A DNA stretch of 64,000 nucleotides from Anomaloglossus baeobatrachus (Eukaryota > Chordata > Amphibia > Anura > Aromobatidae), in contig NC_134360.1 of assembly GCF_048569485.1 (NCBI RefSeq), positions 183,074,796-183,138,795 on the forward strand, in the 5' to 3' direction. Positions within the stretch are counted from its first letter, which is position 1; every line of letters begins with the position of its first letter. The translations under genes and the position numbers were made by a program. Of this stretch, positions 10,869 to 22,412 are shown piece by piece. The notes beneath the pieces are model-generated. The model did not search any database and was not told the DNA's origin. It saw only the letters and a program-made list of their open reading frames with translations.

Positions 10869-11740
10869 AATATGGCGAAGCCCACATCATTTTTTTGGTG
10901 GGCAAAAAACTCCTGCATACAGTCCTGGATGGAGTATGCTGAGTCTTGTAGTTCTCCAGCTGCTATTTGCTCAGCTGCATACACTAGTGGATGAAGTATG
11001 CTGAGCCTTGCAGTTCTGCTCCCCCTGCCTCTCCCTCCAGTATACAGTCCTGGATGGAGGATGCTGAGCCTTGTAATTCTGCAGCTGCTGTCTGCTCTCC
11101 TCCATATAGACAGACAGCAGACAGCAGCTGCAGAACTACAAGGCTCAGCATACTCAATCCAGGACTGTATGCAGAAGTTTTTTGCCCCCCCCAAAAAAAT
11201 TACGTGGGCTTCGCCATGTTTTTGCATGCTAGCCAGGTACAGCAGGCAGCTACGGGCTGCCCCCAACCCCCAGCTGCCTATTTGTACCTGGCTGGGAACC
11301 AAAAATATAGGGAAGCCCTTTTTTTAAAATTATTTCATGAATTTCATGAAATAATTAAAAAAAAAATTATTGGGATTGGAATCTGCAGCGTAGTGTGCCC
11401 AAGTTTTCTGGGCACCCCTGCTGCGAATTGTAGTCCGCAGCCACCCCAGAAAATGGCGCTTTCATAGAAGCGCCATCTTCTGGCACTGTATCCAACTTTT
11501 CCAGCTGCCCTGGTGACGGGTGGTTCGCTGGGTAATAATGGGGTTAGGGCTAGCTGTATATTATCAACTGGCCCTCAGCCTGAAATTCATGGTGTCACGC
11601 CAATATTAGACATGGCCACCATGAATTTCTAGTACAGATAAAAAAAACACAACACAGAGAAAAATATTTTTATTAGAAATAAAACACAACACAATTACTG
11701 ACTCCATCTTTATTGAAATAAAGAACCCCCTTCCGTAGTA
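10869..11740 (-). repeat. Right arm of the internal inverted repeat
   Basis: Inverted, diverged match to 7280-7818. It holds an extra local inverted repeat near 10915-11175 (words such as CATACAGTCCTGGATGGAG and GTATGCTGAGCCTTG in both orientations). The frames of 100-158 codons here are by-products. Confidence 0.5.
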
Positions 11741-12009
11741 ATCCTGGGTCAATGGTCCCGCGCCAGCCAATCTGGATCCAGTATCATCTGATCGGTTTGC
11801 TGGAAGGCAAAGCGATCAGATGATGTGTCAGGTTCAAGGGCCTGAATCACATGACACAGCAGCTGATTGTATAAATGGCTTTTATACAATAAGCTGATGC
11901 ATCAGTGCAAAAAAAAAAACACACCTACACACTTCTGTGCAGACTCCTGTCAGACAGCAGACTTATAGTGTCAGCTGATTTCGTCAGGTGACCGCATAAG
12001 CTGATCATC

Positions 12010-12331
12010 GCCAGGTCTGAGAGAGTGAAAGAAGAGAGAGAGAAAGAAGAGAGAGAGAAAGAAGAGAGAGAGAGAAAGAAGAGAGAGAGAAAAGAGGGAT
12101 AGAAGAGAGAGAAAACAGAGAGAAGAGAGAGAGAAGAGAGAAAAGAGAGTGAGAAGAGAGAGAGAAGAGAGAGAAGAGAGAGAGAAAAGAGAGATAAAGA
12201 GAGGGAGATAAAGAGAGGGAGAAAAAGAGAGAGAGAAAGAGAAAGAAAGAGAACAAGAAAGAGAGAGAGAAAGAAAGAGAGAGAGAGAGAGAGAAAGAAA
12301 GAGAGCGAGAAAGAGAGAGAGAGAAAGAAAA

Positions 12332-12362
<31 letters not shown>

Positions 12363-12445
12363 GAAAGAAAGAGAGAGAAAGAGAGAAAAAGAGAGAGAAA
12401 GAAAGAGAGAGAGGAGAGAGAGAGAAAAGAGAGAGAGGAGAGAGC
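12010..12445. repeat. GAGAGAAA-type microsatellite, about 435 bp
   Basis: GAGAGAGAAAGAA units on the plus strand. Long Ser/Leu/Phe-rich frames on the minus strand come from the repeat and are not genes. Confidence 0.95.
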
Positions 12446-12603
12446 AATTCAGCCTCATTCTGTGAACTGCTCTGATTTTAGAGGTGTGTCCCGCGGCTCA
12501 CAGCTGATGTCCAGCTCCTCCCCTCAGTGCATAATTAAATTAAATTATAATTCTAAATATATAATAATTATAATTTAAAAAATTAAAAATAAATTAAATT
12601 CTT

Positions 12604-12682
12604 TACCGGGACGGCCGGGACTCGAACTCATGAACTAATTCTTCTTAGGCAGTAGCTTTACCCATTGAGCCACTGTCTGTAA
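12604..12682 (-). repeat. tRNA-like sequence, probably a SINE head
   Basis: On the minus strand it has an A-box-like GTGGCTCAATGGGTAAAGC and a B-box GAGTTCGAGTCCC at about the right spacing, followed by an AT-rich tail. Acceptor-stem pairing and a clear anticodon arm are not convincing, so this is a tRNA-derived SINE or pseudogene rather than a working tRNA. Confidence 0.5.
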
Positions 12683-12710
12683 TGAGAAGCATAGGAAGAT
12701 TTGGTTAAGG

Positions 12711-13562
12711 TCCAGTCACACTAAGCAACTTACCAGCGATCCCAACAACGATAGGGATCGCTGGTAAGTTGCTAGGAGGTTGCTGGTGAGATGTCACACT
12801 GCGACGCTCCAGCGATCCCACCAGCAACCTGACCTGGCAGGGATCGCTGGAGCGTCGCTACACAAGTTGCTGGTGAGCTCACCAGCAACCAGTGACAAGC
12901 CCCCAGCGCCGCGTGGAAGATGCTGCGCTTGGTAACTAAGGTAAATATCGGGTAACCAACCCGATATTTACCTTGGTTACCACCGCACGGAGCTACACGT
13001 GCAAGGAGCAGCGCACACTGAGCGCTGGCTCCCTGCTCTCCTACAGCACACATCGGGTTAATTACCCGATGTGTGCTGCAGCTAAATGTGCACAGAGCAG
13101 GGAGCAGCGCACACTGAGCGCTGGCTCCTTGCTCTCCTAGTTACAGCACACATCGGGTTAATTAACCCGATGTGTGCTGCAGCTACATGTGCACAGAGCA
13201 GGAGCCGGCACTGACTGAGATCGGCGGAGGCTGGTAACAAAGGTAAATATCGGGTAACCAGGGACAGGGATTCTTGGTTACCCGATGTTTACATTGGATA
13301 CCAGCCTCCGCAGAAGCCGGCTCCTGCTGCCTGCACATTTAGTTGTTGCTGTCTCGCTGTCTCGCTGTCACACACAGCGATCTGTGCTTCACAGCGGGAC
13401 AGCAACAACTAAAAAATGGCCCAGGACATTCAGCAACAACCAACGACCTCACAGCAGGGGCCAGGTTGTTGCTGGATGTCACACACAGCAACATCGCTAG
13501 CAACGTCACAAAAGTTGTTCGTTAGCAGCGATGTTGCTAGCGATGTTGCTTAGTGTGACGGG
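12711..13562. mobile_element. MITE with GTCACACTAAGCAAC ends
   Basis: The left end CAGTCACACTAAGCAAC and right end GTTGCTTAGTGTGACGG are inverted repeats. The interior holds several nested palindromes (ACCAGCGATCCC, CACATCGGGTTAATTA with its inverse, GGTAAATATCGGGTAACC). Flanking TTAA/TTTAG suggests a 3-bp duplication but is not exact. No transposase. Inserted in the hAT-ended element. Confidence 0.7.
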
Positions 13563-13617
13563 GTCTTTAGATTAGTAGTAGAGAATCCAGAAGTAGATTA
13601 TTCAGCTATTATTCAAA

Positions 13618-14068
13618 AGGATGGATGGAGGGATGGATGGATGGATGGAGAGAGGGATGGATGGAGGGATGGATAGAGGGATGGATGGAGGGATGGAGGG
13701 AGGGATGAAGGGAGAGATGAATGGATGGAGAGATGGAGGGAGGGATGAATGGATGGATGATGGATGGATGGAGGGATGGATGGAGGGATTGATGAATGGA
13801 TGGATGGAGGGATGGATGGAGGGATGGATAGAGGGATGGGTGGAGGAATAGAGGGATGGAGGGAGGGATGAAGGGAGGGACGAATGGATGGAGAGATGGA
13901 GGGAGGGATGTATGGATGGATGGAGGGATGGAGGGATGGAGGGAGAGATAGAGGGACGGATGGAGAGATGGAGGGAGAGATGAAGGGAGGGATGAATGGA
14001 TGGAGAGATGGAGGGAGGGATGAATGGATGGAGGGAAGGATGGAGGGATGGATGGATGTATGGATGGG
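13618..14068. repeat. GGAT/GGAG microsatellite, about 450 bp
   Basis: Tandem ATGGATGGAGGG-type units. Frames of His-Pro-Ser-Ile repeats on the minus strand and Met-Asp-Gly-Trp repeats on the plus strand are repeat translations. Confidence 0.95.
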
Positions 14069-14239
14069 AGGGCAAATGCCGGCACTACCGCACTCATCAC
14101 TGCACACACGCATGCACTACAACCCCCATCATCACCGCACACGCAGGCTCACTTCAGTTGCTGCGTGGATATGACACAGAGCGCTCCTGTTCTACGGCGC
14201 TCCCTGTCAGCTTCATGTAGCAGAGCTGGATGTGTGATG

Positions 14240-14700
14240 GGACCTCTTTGGATTACGTCGGACCTGGAGGGGTATTTGGGGATTTTAATAAAATGGTGAA
14301 AAAGGGTGTTTTTTTTGTCTTTTATTCCAAATAAAGGATTTTTCGTTGTTTGTGTTTATTTACTTTCACTTACAGGTTCATCATGGAATGTATCTCGGGG
14401 AGACGCCTGCCATGATGAACTCCTTATTACCCCGATTGCCACCGCACCAGGGCAATTCGGGATGAGCCGGATAGAGTCCCAGGACTGCCGCATCTAATGG
14501 ATGCGGGAATTCCGGGCAGCTGCTGGGTGATATTGTTAGGGTGGTGGGCTACCCATAACGTGGCACTCCCCATGCTGACAATAGCAGCCTCCAGCCGTGT
14601 GGCTTTATCCTGGCTGGTATCAAAATTGGGGGGAACCGCAGTTTTTTTTGTTTTTTTTATTACTTATTTATTTATTTTACTGCACGATATAGATCCGCCC
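14240..14700 (-). repeat. Dispersed repeat family X, inverted copy
   Basis: Inverted match to 41850-42340: shared words on the appropriate strands include GCCGCATC(C/T)A(C/A)TAGATGCG, CCGATTGCC, AATAAAGGATTTTT and a TTGATACCAG-type word. Non-coding; lies in the hAT-ended element. Confidence 0.5.
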
Positions 14701-14800
14701 GCCGGCGGCTGTGATTGGTTGCAGTGAGACAGCTGTCACTCATCGTGGGGGCGTGTCTGACTGCAACCAATCATTGGCGCCGGTGGGTGGGGAAAGCAGG

Positions 14801-15997
14801 TGTGGCGCCCTGGACAAGCCAGGACGTCACAAGTACTACACCAACACACCCCACACTCCCGGTCAGGCACACCAAAGTCAGACAAAAACCCTTGTTGCCT
14901 CCCTCCAGGGGCTGATGTCCACACCAGGCGGTGGGCCAGGCGGTTGGTCCCGCCCACCGAGGAGTTCACAGTCCTGGAGGCGGGAAAAAAAAAGCAGATA
15001 GTGAGTAGTGGAGTTGAGTTTGGAAGTGAGAGGAGAGTGAAGTGGTAAAGGAGCAGACAGAAAGTGGTCCGGGTGTGTGGCCCGGGCAGAACAGCAAGGT
15101 TGGCAGACAGTGGTGACCGTCTGCAGGAGAGGCCTATTGGAGCTAGCCGTAAGGACCGTGGACGGGCGGTGGCCCGGCGGTACCGAACCGGTACCCAAAG
15201 AGAAGCCAGCACCATCCGGCAGGGGCTTACGGACCCCGACAAGGCTAGGAGTCGCCGTGCAATTTGTCAAATCCGTTAGCGAAGGGAACCTCCTGGGTTT
15301 CCCAGCAGCCAAGTCCCAACAGAAGGCAATAGTCCAACTGTTAGAGGGAAACACAGTCACCGCCAAGGCTAAAGTTCCCAGGGCCAGAGCCTGCGGGCAA
15401 AAGGGGCTCCTTCACCAACCTTCAAGCTGGGGAGCGGGTTACCGGTGGGAACCCATTGGAACCGTTTACACTACACAGGTGCAGGGAAAGTCAGTCACCA
15501 TCAACCTGCCGGGAGGAGAAACACTGCAGCCATCTGTGGGACCCGTCCATCCAGCCGTTTGTTTTACTGGAGACTTTGTGTACATCATTGGCTGAGTGAG
15601 TACCACCGTGCCGTGCGGCACAGCGCTGCCCCCGCGACCCTGCACCTCGCCAGGCCCTGTAACCCGCCTGCCATCCATCCCTACCCCATCACCGGGCCCC
15701 AGGACAACCAACCCCGCTACCCATGGAGGGGAGAACCAACATCCAGGCTGCTCCCTGTCATCGCTCCCGGGATCCCCGTCCAGAGCAGCGGTGGTGTCAC
15801 CAATCTCACCACAACCGTGGGTGGCGTCACGGACAATATCAAATCCCCACAATCAATTCCCCCTTTCAGTCACGGGCGAGGAACGCCGCTCGAGTCCCCG
15901 GGATCCGGCCCACCGCTCGAGCCACCACCGAGCAGCAGCAGCAGCAGCCGGACCCGAGCAGTGGGAGAGCGCAGCGTCCCCTCCTCCGCCCCCAACA
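14801..15997 (+). repeat. 5' LTR of copy A
   Basis: About 1197 bp, TG...CA ends, matching 18052-19243. Open frames inside it (for example 15077-15595) recur in the other LTR but resemble no known protein. Confidence 0.88.
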
Positions 15998-16020
15998 ACT
16001 TGGCGTCACGAATAGGATCT
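15998..16020 (+). promoter_or_regulatory. Possible primer-binding site of copy A
   Basis: TTGGCGTCACGAA-type sequence starts two bases after the 5' LTR; the same region follows the 5' LTR of copy B at 34162. Position and the starting TGG fit a tRNA primer site, but I could not identify the tRNA. Confidence 0.5.
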
Positions 16021-16098
16021 TACTGCTCTGCCGTCTGGTAGAGGTGCGCCTTGTGACCGCCGGAGGTGTCCGGCTGAAAAATTTGAGAAGCCGCCATC

Positions 16099-17394
16099 TT
16101 GGGCGCAAAAAATTCCCGCTCGAGCGTTTCCTCGAGCAGTGGAGGCGCGAAGGCCAAAACCCGCCCCTGTAGAGGAGGAGCCAGAAAGAGACTAAGGGGG
16201 ACTGATGGCGTCTGGCCGCATGTAGCCCGCGGCTATAAAAGCAGGGACGCCAGGACCCTGCGGCCATCTTGTTGCTGGTTCCTGGAAGAGGCCGCCAGAG
16301 CCATGTTTATGCCATCCCGCAGCACTGTAGCCCCCGCGCCTGGAACCACGGCGTTGGTGGAGGTCCGGACCGCTCTGCTCCAACAACGGCTGCAAGTCAA
16401 AATGCAGCTCCTCCTGGAGGAGTGGGAGGCCGACATGGCGGAGGTTGTGGCGACCGTGCGGAGACGCGAGGAAGAGGGAGTTTCGGAAGGGAGGTTGAGT
16501 GACCCACGCCCCTGTGCCCCTAGTGGGTCGGTCATCGCGGCCGAGGGACCCGGTCCATACCCGCTCGCCCACCTACCTCCCCCGCTACCCGTATTAGCTG
16601 CCGCGCCCCCACCACTAGGCCCGCTACCACCACAACCGGTAGCGGTACCCTGCATGTCCACTCAGGCAGATCGGCCTGCAGCCAGAGCCCGTGATCGACC
16701 AGAACAGCTACCGTGGAAGGTGCCGAAGCCTGAACCGGAGGTATCTGCGGAGACTTTCCGCGAGCCAGAGCCGACAGGCCGCTCTGTGCAGGAGGCCAGG
16801 CGGAAGAGGACCCCTGCACCCATCCCCCACACCTCGGCTGAGGTTGCTTCGGGTTGCCGCTGTAGGGCAGCACCCCAAGCCAAGTCACCGCGGGACCTTC
16901 CACCCAGATTGCCAGTGGTGGGCAGTGTCCAGAAGGTCTCGCGGGGCCCGACCCGTGCGCCGGAGCTCGCAGCAGCCCCGTATTGGGACAGGGAGCCGAC
17001 ACCGCTGGGCCCGGAGATCACGGAAAGGGAGAGGAAGAAACCAGAGTTCGTGGCCCGCACGATCCAGGAAAAAGAAAGCCTCCGGCAAGCGGCCTTCCGT
17101 GTCCGGGGCCCCCTGTATGAAGGGCAGGTGAGGCGGTTTGATGTCCGCCGGGGCTATGTCTTTATTTACGAGCCGGGCCTGGAGGCCGAAGTCTTTGTAG
17201 CCCGGCAGGATGTCAACGCCCACCTGCCGGAGGAGCACCCAGGCCGCAACTTGATGCCGGGAGACCTGGTGCAGTACACCCGACACTGCGGGGAGAGAGG
17301 GTGGTTCGCGTTGGATGCAAAGTTGAGGGGCAGCCAAGAGGCCCGGGTGTCCACCACGTCCCCTCCCCCAGCCGACACCGAAGAGTCTGAGTGA
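16099..17394 (+). CDS. LTR-element protein with C-terminal cold-shock domain
   Basis: Open for 431 codons. The first 68 codons are probably not translated: a better start is Met69 at 16303, because the region from there (MPSR-TVAPAPGTTALVE) is mirrored in copy B. Next is a Leu/Glu-rich, possibly coiled-coil part (LLQQRLQVKMQLLLEEWE), then a long proline-rich, charged linker, and at residues about 342-409 a cold-shock domain: GQVRRFDVRRGY, then EVFVARQDV (RNP2-like), then MPGDLVQYTRHCGERGWFAL. Known family: cold-shock/Y-box domains bind single-stranded RNA or DNA. Inference: a captured nucleic-acid-binding gene that may package or chaperone the element's RNA. No Cys-His knuckle is visible. Confidence 0.72.
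   Translation: MGAKNSRSSVSSSSGGAKAKTRPCRGGARKRLRGTDGVWPHVARGYKSRDARTLRPSCCWFLEEAARAMFMPSRSTVAPAPGTTALVEVRTALLQQRLQVKMQLLLEEWEADMAEVVATVRRREEEGVSEGRLSDPRPCAPSGSVIAAEGPGPYPLAHLPPPLPVLAAAPPPLGPLPPQPVAVPCMSTQADRPAARARDRPEQLPWKVPKPEPEVSAETFREPEPTGRSVQEARRKRTPAPIPHTSAEVASGCRCRAAPQAKSPRDLPPRLPVVGSVQKVSRGPTRAPELAAAPYWDREPTPLGPEITERERKKPEFVARTIQEKESLRQAAFRVRGPLYEGQVRRFDVRRGYVFIYEPGLEAEVFVARQDVNAHLPEEHPGRNLMPGDLVQYTRHCGERGWFALDAKLRGSQEARVSTTSPPPADTEESE
16234..16240 (+). promoter_or_regulatory. TATA box inside the LTR element
   Basis: TATAAAA within GCGGCTATAAAAGCAGGGAC, 69 bp before the ATG at 16303. The identical context sits at 34398-34404 in copy B. It is well downstream of the LTR, so it could drive a separate transcript of the cold-shock frame. 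Confidence 0.5.
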
Positions 17395-18051
17395 TGGCAG
17401 CGGAGTCCCGCTGCAAGTTGTCCCCATTGGGACCACCAAAGTACCGTTTTAAAAGATTGTGAATGATAAGTGAATGATTACCGAAGAAGTTACCTGATTT
17501 TCAACCCTGATTTGAACCGGTCGTTGCCGGCAACTCTTGTCCCCGTGGAGACTGTTTGCAAATTATGCGTAGAAACTGCTACGGACAAGCCTGAGAACTG
17601 GCAGGGCAACCACGAACTTGTGGTATGTAAATAAAAATGTTTTATGGCTAAACCATTACCGCCTCGGAGAGGCTGATTTGGAGGATGGGCCTGGAGGGAA
17701 GTGATGGCCCAGGCCCGCCACTACCGCAACCGGTGGCGTTCCTCTGTGGGTTTCAGGGGTTCCCCATGGACGTGGGTCCCCTGAAAAGGACAGAACCCGC
17801 TCGGGTAACTTGTGCTGGACTGGGAGTCAAGGGGTGCTGCCCATTTGCTTAGGGGCAGCATCAGGGCCAGGTTGCTTGTGTGGGAGAGAGCGGAAGCCAT
17901 TACCGTTAGCAACGTTTAAGTATGTGCCTCCCGATGTGGGAAGATTGAAAAATGTTTTTATATGTTTTACCGTTTATCTTTTTCAGTTGTGAAAATAAAA
18001 CCGGTGATGGACGGGCAGCCCACGGACGGTCTGCATTTTACTAAGGGGGAA
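17395..18051 (+). other. 3' non-coding interior of copy A with AATAAA signals and purine tract
   Basis: AATAAA occurs at about 17630 (GTAAATAAAAATG) and about 17994 (GAAAATAAAACCGG). The purine tract ends directly at the 3' LTR. Closely related sequence occupies 35561-36205 in copy B. Confidence 0.55.
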
Positions 18052-19243
18052 TGTGGCGCCCTGGACAAGCCAGGACGTCACAAGTACTACACCAACACAC
18101 CCCACACTCCCGGTCAGGCACACCAAAGTCAGACAAAAACCCTTGTTGCCTCCCTCCAGGGGCTGATGTCCACACCAGGGGGTGGGCCAGGCGGTTGGTC
18201 CCGCCCACCGAGGAGTTCACAGTCCTGGAGGCGGGAAAAAGAAAGCAGATAGTGAGTAGTGGAGTTGAGTTTGGAAGTGAGAGGAGAGTGAAGTGGTAAA
18301 GGAGCAGACAAAGTGGTCCGGGTGTGTGGCCCGGGCAGAACAGCAAGGTTGGCAGACGGTGGTGACCGTCTGCAGGAGAGGCCTATTGGAGCTAGCCGTA
18401 AGGACCGTGGATGGGCGGTGGCCCGGCGGTACCGGACCGGTACCCAAAGAGAAGCCAGCACCATCCGGCAGGGGCTTACGGACCCCGACAAGGCTAGGAG
18501 TCGCCGTGCAATTTGTCAAATCCGTTAGCGAAGGGAACCTCCTGGGTTTCCCAGCAGCCAAGTCCCGACAGAAGGCAACAGTCCAACCGTTAGAGGGAAA
18601 CAAAGTCACCGCCAAGGCTAAAGTTCCCAGGGCCAGAGCCTGCGGGCAAAAGGGGCTCCTTCACCAACCTTCAAGCTGGGGAGCGGGTTACCAGTGGGAA
18701 CCCATTGGAACCGTTTACACTACACAGGTGCAGGGAAAGGCAGTCACCATCAACCTGCCGGGAGGAGAAACACCGCAGCCGTCTGTGGGACCCGTCCATC
18801 CAGCCGTTTGTTTTACCGGAGACTTTGTGGACATCATTGGCTGAGTGAGTACCACCGTGCCATGCGGCACAGCGCTGCCCCCGCGACCCTGCACCTCGCC
18901 AGGCCCCGTAACCCGCCTGCCATCCATCCCTACCTCATCACCGGGCCCCGGGACAACCAACCCCCTACCCATGGAGGGGAGAACCAACATCCAGGCTGCT
19001 CCCTGTCATCGCTCCCGGGATCCCCGTCCAGAGCAGCGGTGGTGTCACCAATCTCACCACAACCGTGGGTGGCGTCACGGACAATATCAAATCCCCACAA
19101 TCAATTCCCCCCTTTCACTCACGGGCGAGGAACGCCGCTCGAGTCCCCGGGATCCGGCCCACCGCTCGAGCCACCACCGAGCAGCAGCAGCAGCCGGACC
19201 CAAGCAGTGGGAGAGCGCAGCGTCCCCTCCTCCGCCCGCGACA
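18052..19243 (+). repeat. 3' LTR of copy A
   Basis: Matches 14801-15997 with scattered differences; ends GCCCGCGACA before the CAGG duplication. Confidence 0.88.
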
Positions 19244-19581
19244 CAGGGAATACCAGATTGAATGATGAGCGGCAGCCATTTTCAAAAGATGAAAAGCCGC
19301 CGGAGCTTTGTGACAGCCGTGCAGCGCCGCGCCCGTGATCGGTGAGTAGGAAAGAGAGAGGGATTGTGCTGGGGACACAGGACGCATGCAGATACACAAC
19401 GTGCGCACATAGCCTTACTGTGAAAAGCCACGCTTTTGGTGATTGAACCATTATCAAACGGTAACTCGAACTGCCGAACTTGAAGCAAATCGTTCGAGTT
19501 CGTCGAATGACTCGAACGCCACCCAAAATCACTCGAATGTGAAATTGGCAAACCGTTTGAATCGAACATCGCTCAACTCTA

Positions 19582-20039
<458 letters not shown>

Positions 20040-20249
20040 TGAGCTTGAAGTTCACCTTTAATCTCTTTAGAACTTTTTTGGGGCTCTTTTGTTACCATTC
20101 GTATTATCCATCTCTTTGATTTGTCATCAATTTTCTTTATTATTAATTTCTAAATTACTTTTTTCAGATTCAAGTTATTTTGTGACCATTGTACGTTTTT
20201 CTTTCATTAAACGAGGAGTACCAACAATTTTGACCATATCTGTAGGTTT

Positions 20250-20620
20250 TAGCAAAACATAGTTGGGCTTTGGATGTTTTTGTTTGTAAGAAAAGGCTTC
20301 CATCCTACTCCACAGGTCCAACATATAAAGAATACGGGAGATAGTTTTCACAAGGAGTACACAACAACCAATACTACCAGAAATTCCTGTAGCTCCTTAA
20401 TGTTACTGCAGACCTCTTGGCGGCTTTCCGAATCAATTGTCTTGTTTTCTTTCTAAGAATTTTTGAAGAACATACATTTCTATGTAATGTCACTGTGGTG
20501 CGTAATTTAAGCCACCTCGTGATAACAGTTTCAGAGTGTGCCATGGTATACCTCATGCCTTGTAAAACGTTTTATACCCTTATCTTGATTGATAACATGC
20601 AACAATGAGAGTTCGTCATA
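20250..20620 (-). pseudogene. Second Tc1-type transposase remnant (N-terminal half)
   Basis: On the minus strand, ITRWLKLRTTVTLHRNV and RKKTRQLIRKAAKRSAVTLR match the paired helix-turn-helix of Tc1 transposases (the TVETLHRKGRPSKL...REAAKRP region). Broken sequence related to the usual GLWGRVARRKPFLTKKN follows. It directly abuts the right TA of the element ending at 20242 but belongs to a different Tc1 subfamily. Frame-broken; no inverted repeat found. Confidence 0.6.
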
Positions 20621-20624
20621 CATC

Positions 20625-21046
20625 ATGTCCCTGCCTTTGATGCTGTCTCGCACACCAAGCCCTCATTTTTCTCAGCAGATGACGGCTGATTTTATCAGTC
20701 ATAATGTACAGTTTTAGATAGTGACATACAGCAAGCGTTCTTTCTAGTGGAGTTGTTCACTCTTTCCATCTTGTCCATCTGGCCCAGACTGACACAACTT
20801 CTCCAGCCATTGCTTGTCTGTAGAGATTAGAACAAAGCGATGCAGGAGAACCATAAAATGGAGCAGAGATAACTGTGCTGCTGGGAAGTGACAGAGACCA
20901 ATATACTTCGTGCAGATGAAGGGCTCAACGTATTTCCAAGTGATTACACTTCTTCAGGAGCACCAAAACGCTGCAAACACTAATCGTGTGGACGCACCCT
21001 AATATGGCTCAGAGTATTTTCCCCACACTGTATGGATGGCTCCAAG
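20625..21046. other. No feature recognised
   Basis: Unique-looking sequence without a convincing frame or repeat. Confidence 0.4.
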
Positions 21047-21050
21047 TATC

Positions 21051-22201
21051 TGTGCCGCCCTTGCAGCGGTCGAACCGCTCGGATCCGGGGTTGCTGTGGC
21101 TCGAGGGTCTCCGGACCCGGGGGCTTTCGGCCACTCAAATGTAAATGGGACTATTTACAGGGGATAAATGTTCGTGACGCCACCCATGGTTCGCGGATAG
21201 GGGAGTACCGCCGCTGCCGATGGGACTACCCGGGGATGATGGAGTGGGGCAGCTAGAAGACGTTCCCTCCACGGGTAGGGTAGGCCCCGGGACTCTGGAT
21301 GGTGGAGGTATAGGGAGCGCAGTGCTGGTTGGGAGCAGGGGAGGACCACATACTCAGTCAGGTAGTGTTGGTGATGATGCGACAGCAAAGCAGACTCTGA
21401 CAACAAGGTAAACCAAGTCTCTGGGTGCTGCTGCCTTCTTGGGGGAGCTCGTCCGGTTTTCCGTCCCCTCTGGTACTGCCGGGTGATCCGGAGCCTGCCT
21501 CCGTGCACAAATTAGAAGTGTTCTGGTGGCCCGTTGGCTTAAAGCTGTCCGGGCCCCGCTCCCTACTTATTGGTAGTGGAGCTGCGCTCTCAAGGGCTCG
21601 CGCTTGGGATTTCTCTGGCCTGCGTGGGTTGGAAAGCCCTATCCACCTCGTTGCGCTAGTGCTCCTGATCTCTGAGCTTCTTGGGGACAGTCCATAAAGT
21701 CACTATCCTCCGCAGGTTAATTGCCGGGTTGCCTGAAGCTACTCCCCGACCTAGGGTCCTGTACCCCGCTGTGCTTTCGGTCCCAGACCGGTTATTAGGC
21801 TCGAGCTGCTGGCCATCCACTAAGACCAGGTCTAGGCACCCAGCCTCAATACCCTGTGACCGGGTCTCCAACTCCTCCGGGCCCAGACCACCGTCTGCGA
21901 CCCAACCTGTAACATACAGGGAGCCACCACTACCTCAGCTCCTCACTTCTTGAGGGCTAACATTGCACTGTTCTACCTCCTTCCCACCAGGCTGCCTGAC
22001 CCCTAGGTGGGCGGCCCTATTCCAGCTAGGCAGCCCACTGGTGTGTCTGACAGGGTGTGGTGTGAGGTGTGGTTGGGATTTGGATGCTGATGGAGGCAGT
22101 ACCATAAGTTGGGAACCCAGAACCATGGGGGGTTGAGTCCTGCACTAAAGAGCAGAACGTGCAGTACCCTGTGACGCCCTGATTAGTCCAGGGGCTTCAC
22201 A
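21051..22201 (-). mobile_element. Solo LTR, related subfamily (minus)
   Basis: On the minus strand it starts TGTGAAGCCCCTGG and ends GGGCGGCACA, 1151 bp, flanked by TATC on both sides (21047-21050 and 22202-22205). It shares landmarks such as GTGACGCCACCCATGG and CTCGAG...GGATCCGG with the other LTRs but is diverged. A single LTR left by recombination. Confidence 0.75.
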
Positions 22202-22412
22202 TATCCCCCACGAGCAAAAAAAAAAATCTTATACTCACCTACCTATGGATCCTGAGGAGTCCGCCAGTAGACAAGAATGTCATAGTGATGTTTTCTCGCC
22301 GAGTGTATGCAGAGTCACAGTGTGATTCCATCATCACGTCACTCCATGTTCCTGCCTTCTCAATGAGTCTCCCTGCAATTCTGTAGACTGTAGGCCTAAA
22401 TCGACAAAAAAG

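Larger units (their letters stand above)
14801..19243 (+). mobile_element. Non-autonomous LTR element (copy A) with cold-shock-domain frame
   Basis: Fossil LTR element. Two direct LTRs (14801-15997 and 18052-19243) begin TGTGGCGCCCTGG and end in CA. The flanks show a 4-bp duplication CAGG (14797-14800 and 19244-19247). A purine tract, AAGGGGGAA, sits directly before the 3' LTR, and a possible primer site (CTTGGCGTCACGAA) follows the 5' LTR. The 2.05-kb interior has no recognisable gag or pol; it carries one long frame with a cold-shock domain. LTRs differ by roughly 2-3 percent by eye, so the copy is modestly old. It looks structurally whole for a non-autonomous element. Ty3/Gypsy or ERV ancestry cannot be decided without pol. 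Confidence 0.85.
6517..19581. mobile_element. 13-kb hAT-ended element nested in Tc1
   Basis: Left end TAGTGTTGAGC and right end GCTCAACTCTA are inverted repeats with one mismatch, flanked by the perfect 8-bp duplication GTCATTAT (6509-6516 and 19582-19589), the hAT signature. Subterminal GTTCG/CGAAC repeats lie within about 150 bp of both ends. No transposase of its own is visible. Its length comes largely from later insertions: a Penelope-like element, a MITE, two long microsatellites and an LTR element. The core consists of partly inverted unique blocks (7280-7818 against 10869-11740). Probably non-autonomous and mobilised by a family like the hAT at 43919-50117. Confidence 0.82.

Noticed and set aside
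11925-12458. Long Ser/Leu/Phe-rich frames on the minus strand
   Set aside because: They are translations of a GAGAGAAA microsatellite in three frames at once; no protein composition or domain.
12604-12682. Functional tRNA gene
   Set aside because: Promoter boxes are present but convincing stems and anticodon arm are not; more likely a SINE head.
13602-14142. His-Pro-Ser-Ile-rich frames of up to 177 codons
   Set aside because: Translations of a GGAT/GGAG microsatellite, open in all minus frames.
15077-15595. 172-codon frame in the LTR, also open in the second LTR of the same element
   Set aside because: LTR sequence is GC-rich and open in several frames; the frame does not persist in the related LTRs and resembles nothing known.
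16192-17439. Minus-strand frames opposite the cold-shock frame
   Set aside because: GC-rich shadows of the plus-strand frame; no domain, and not kept in copy B at comparable quality.
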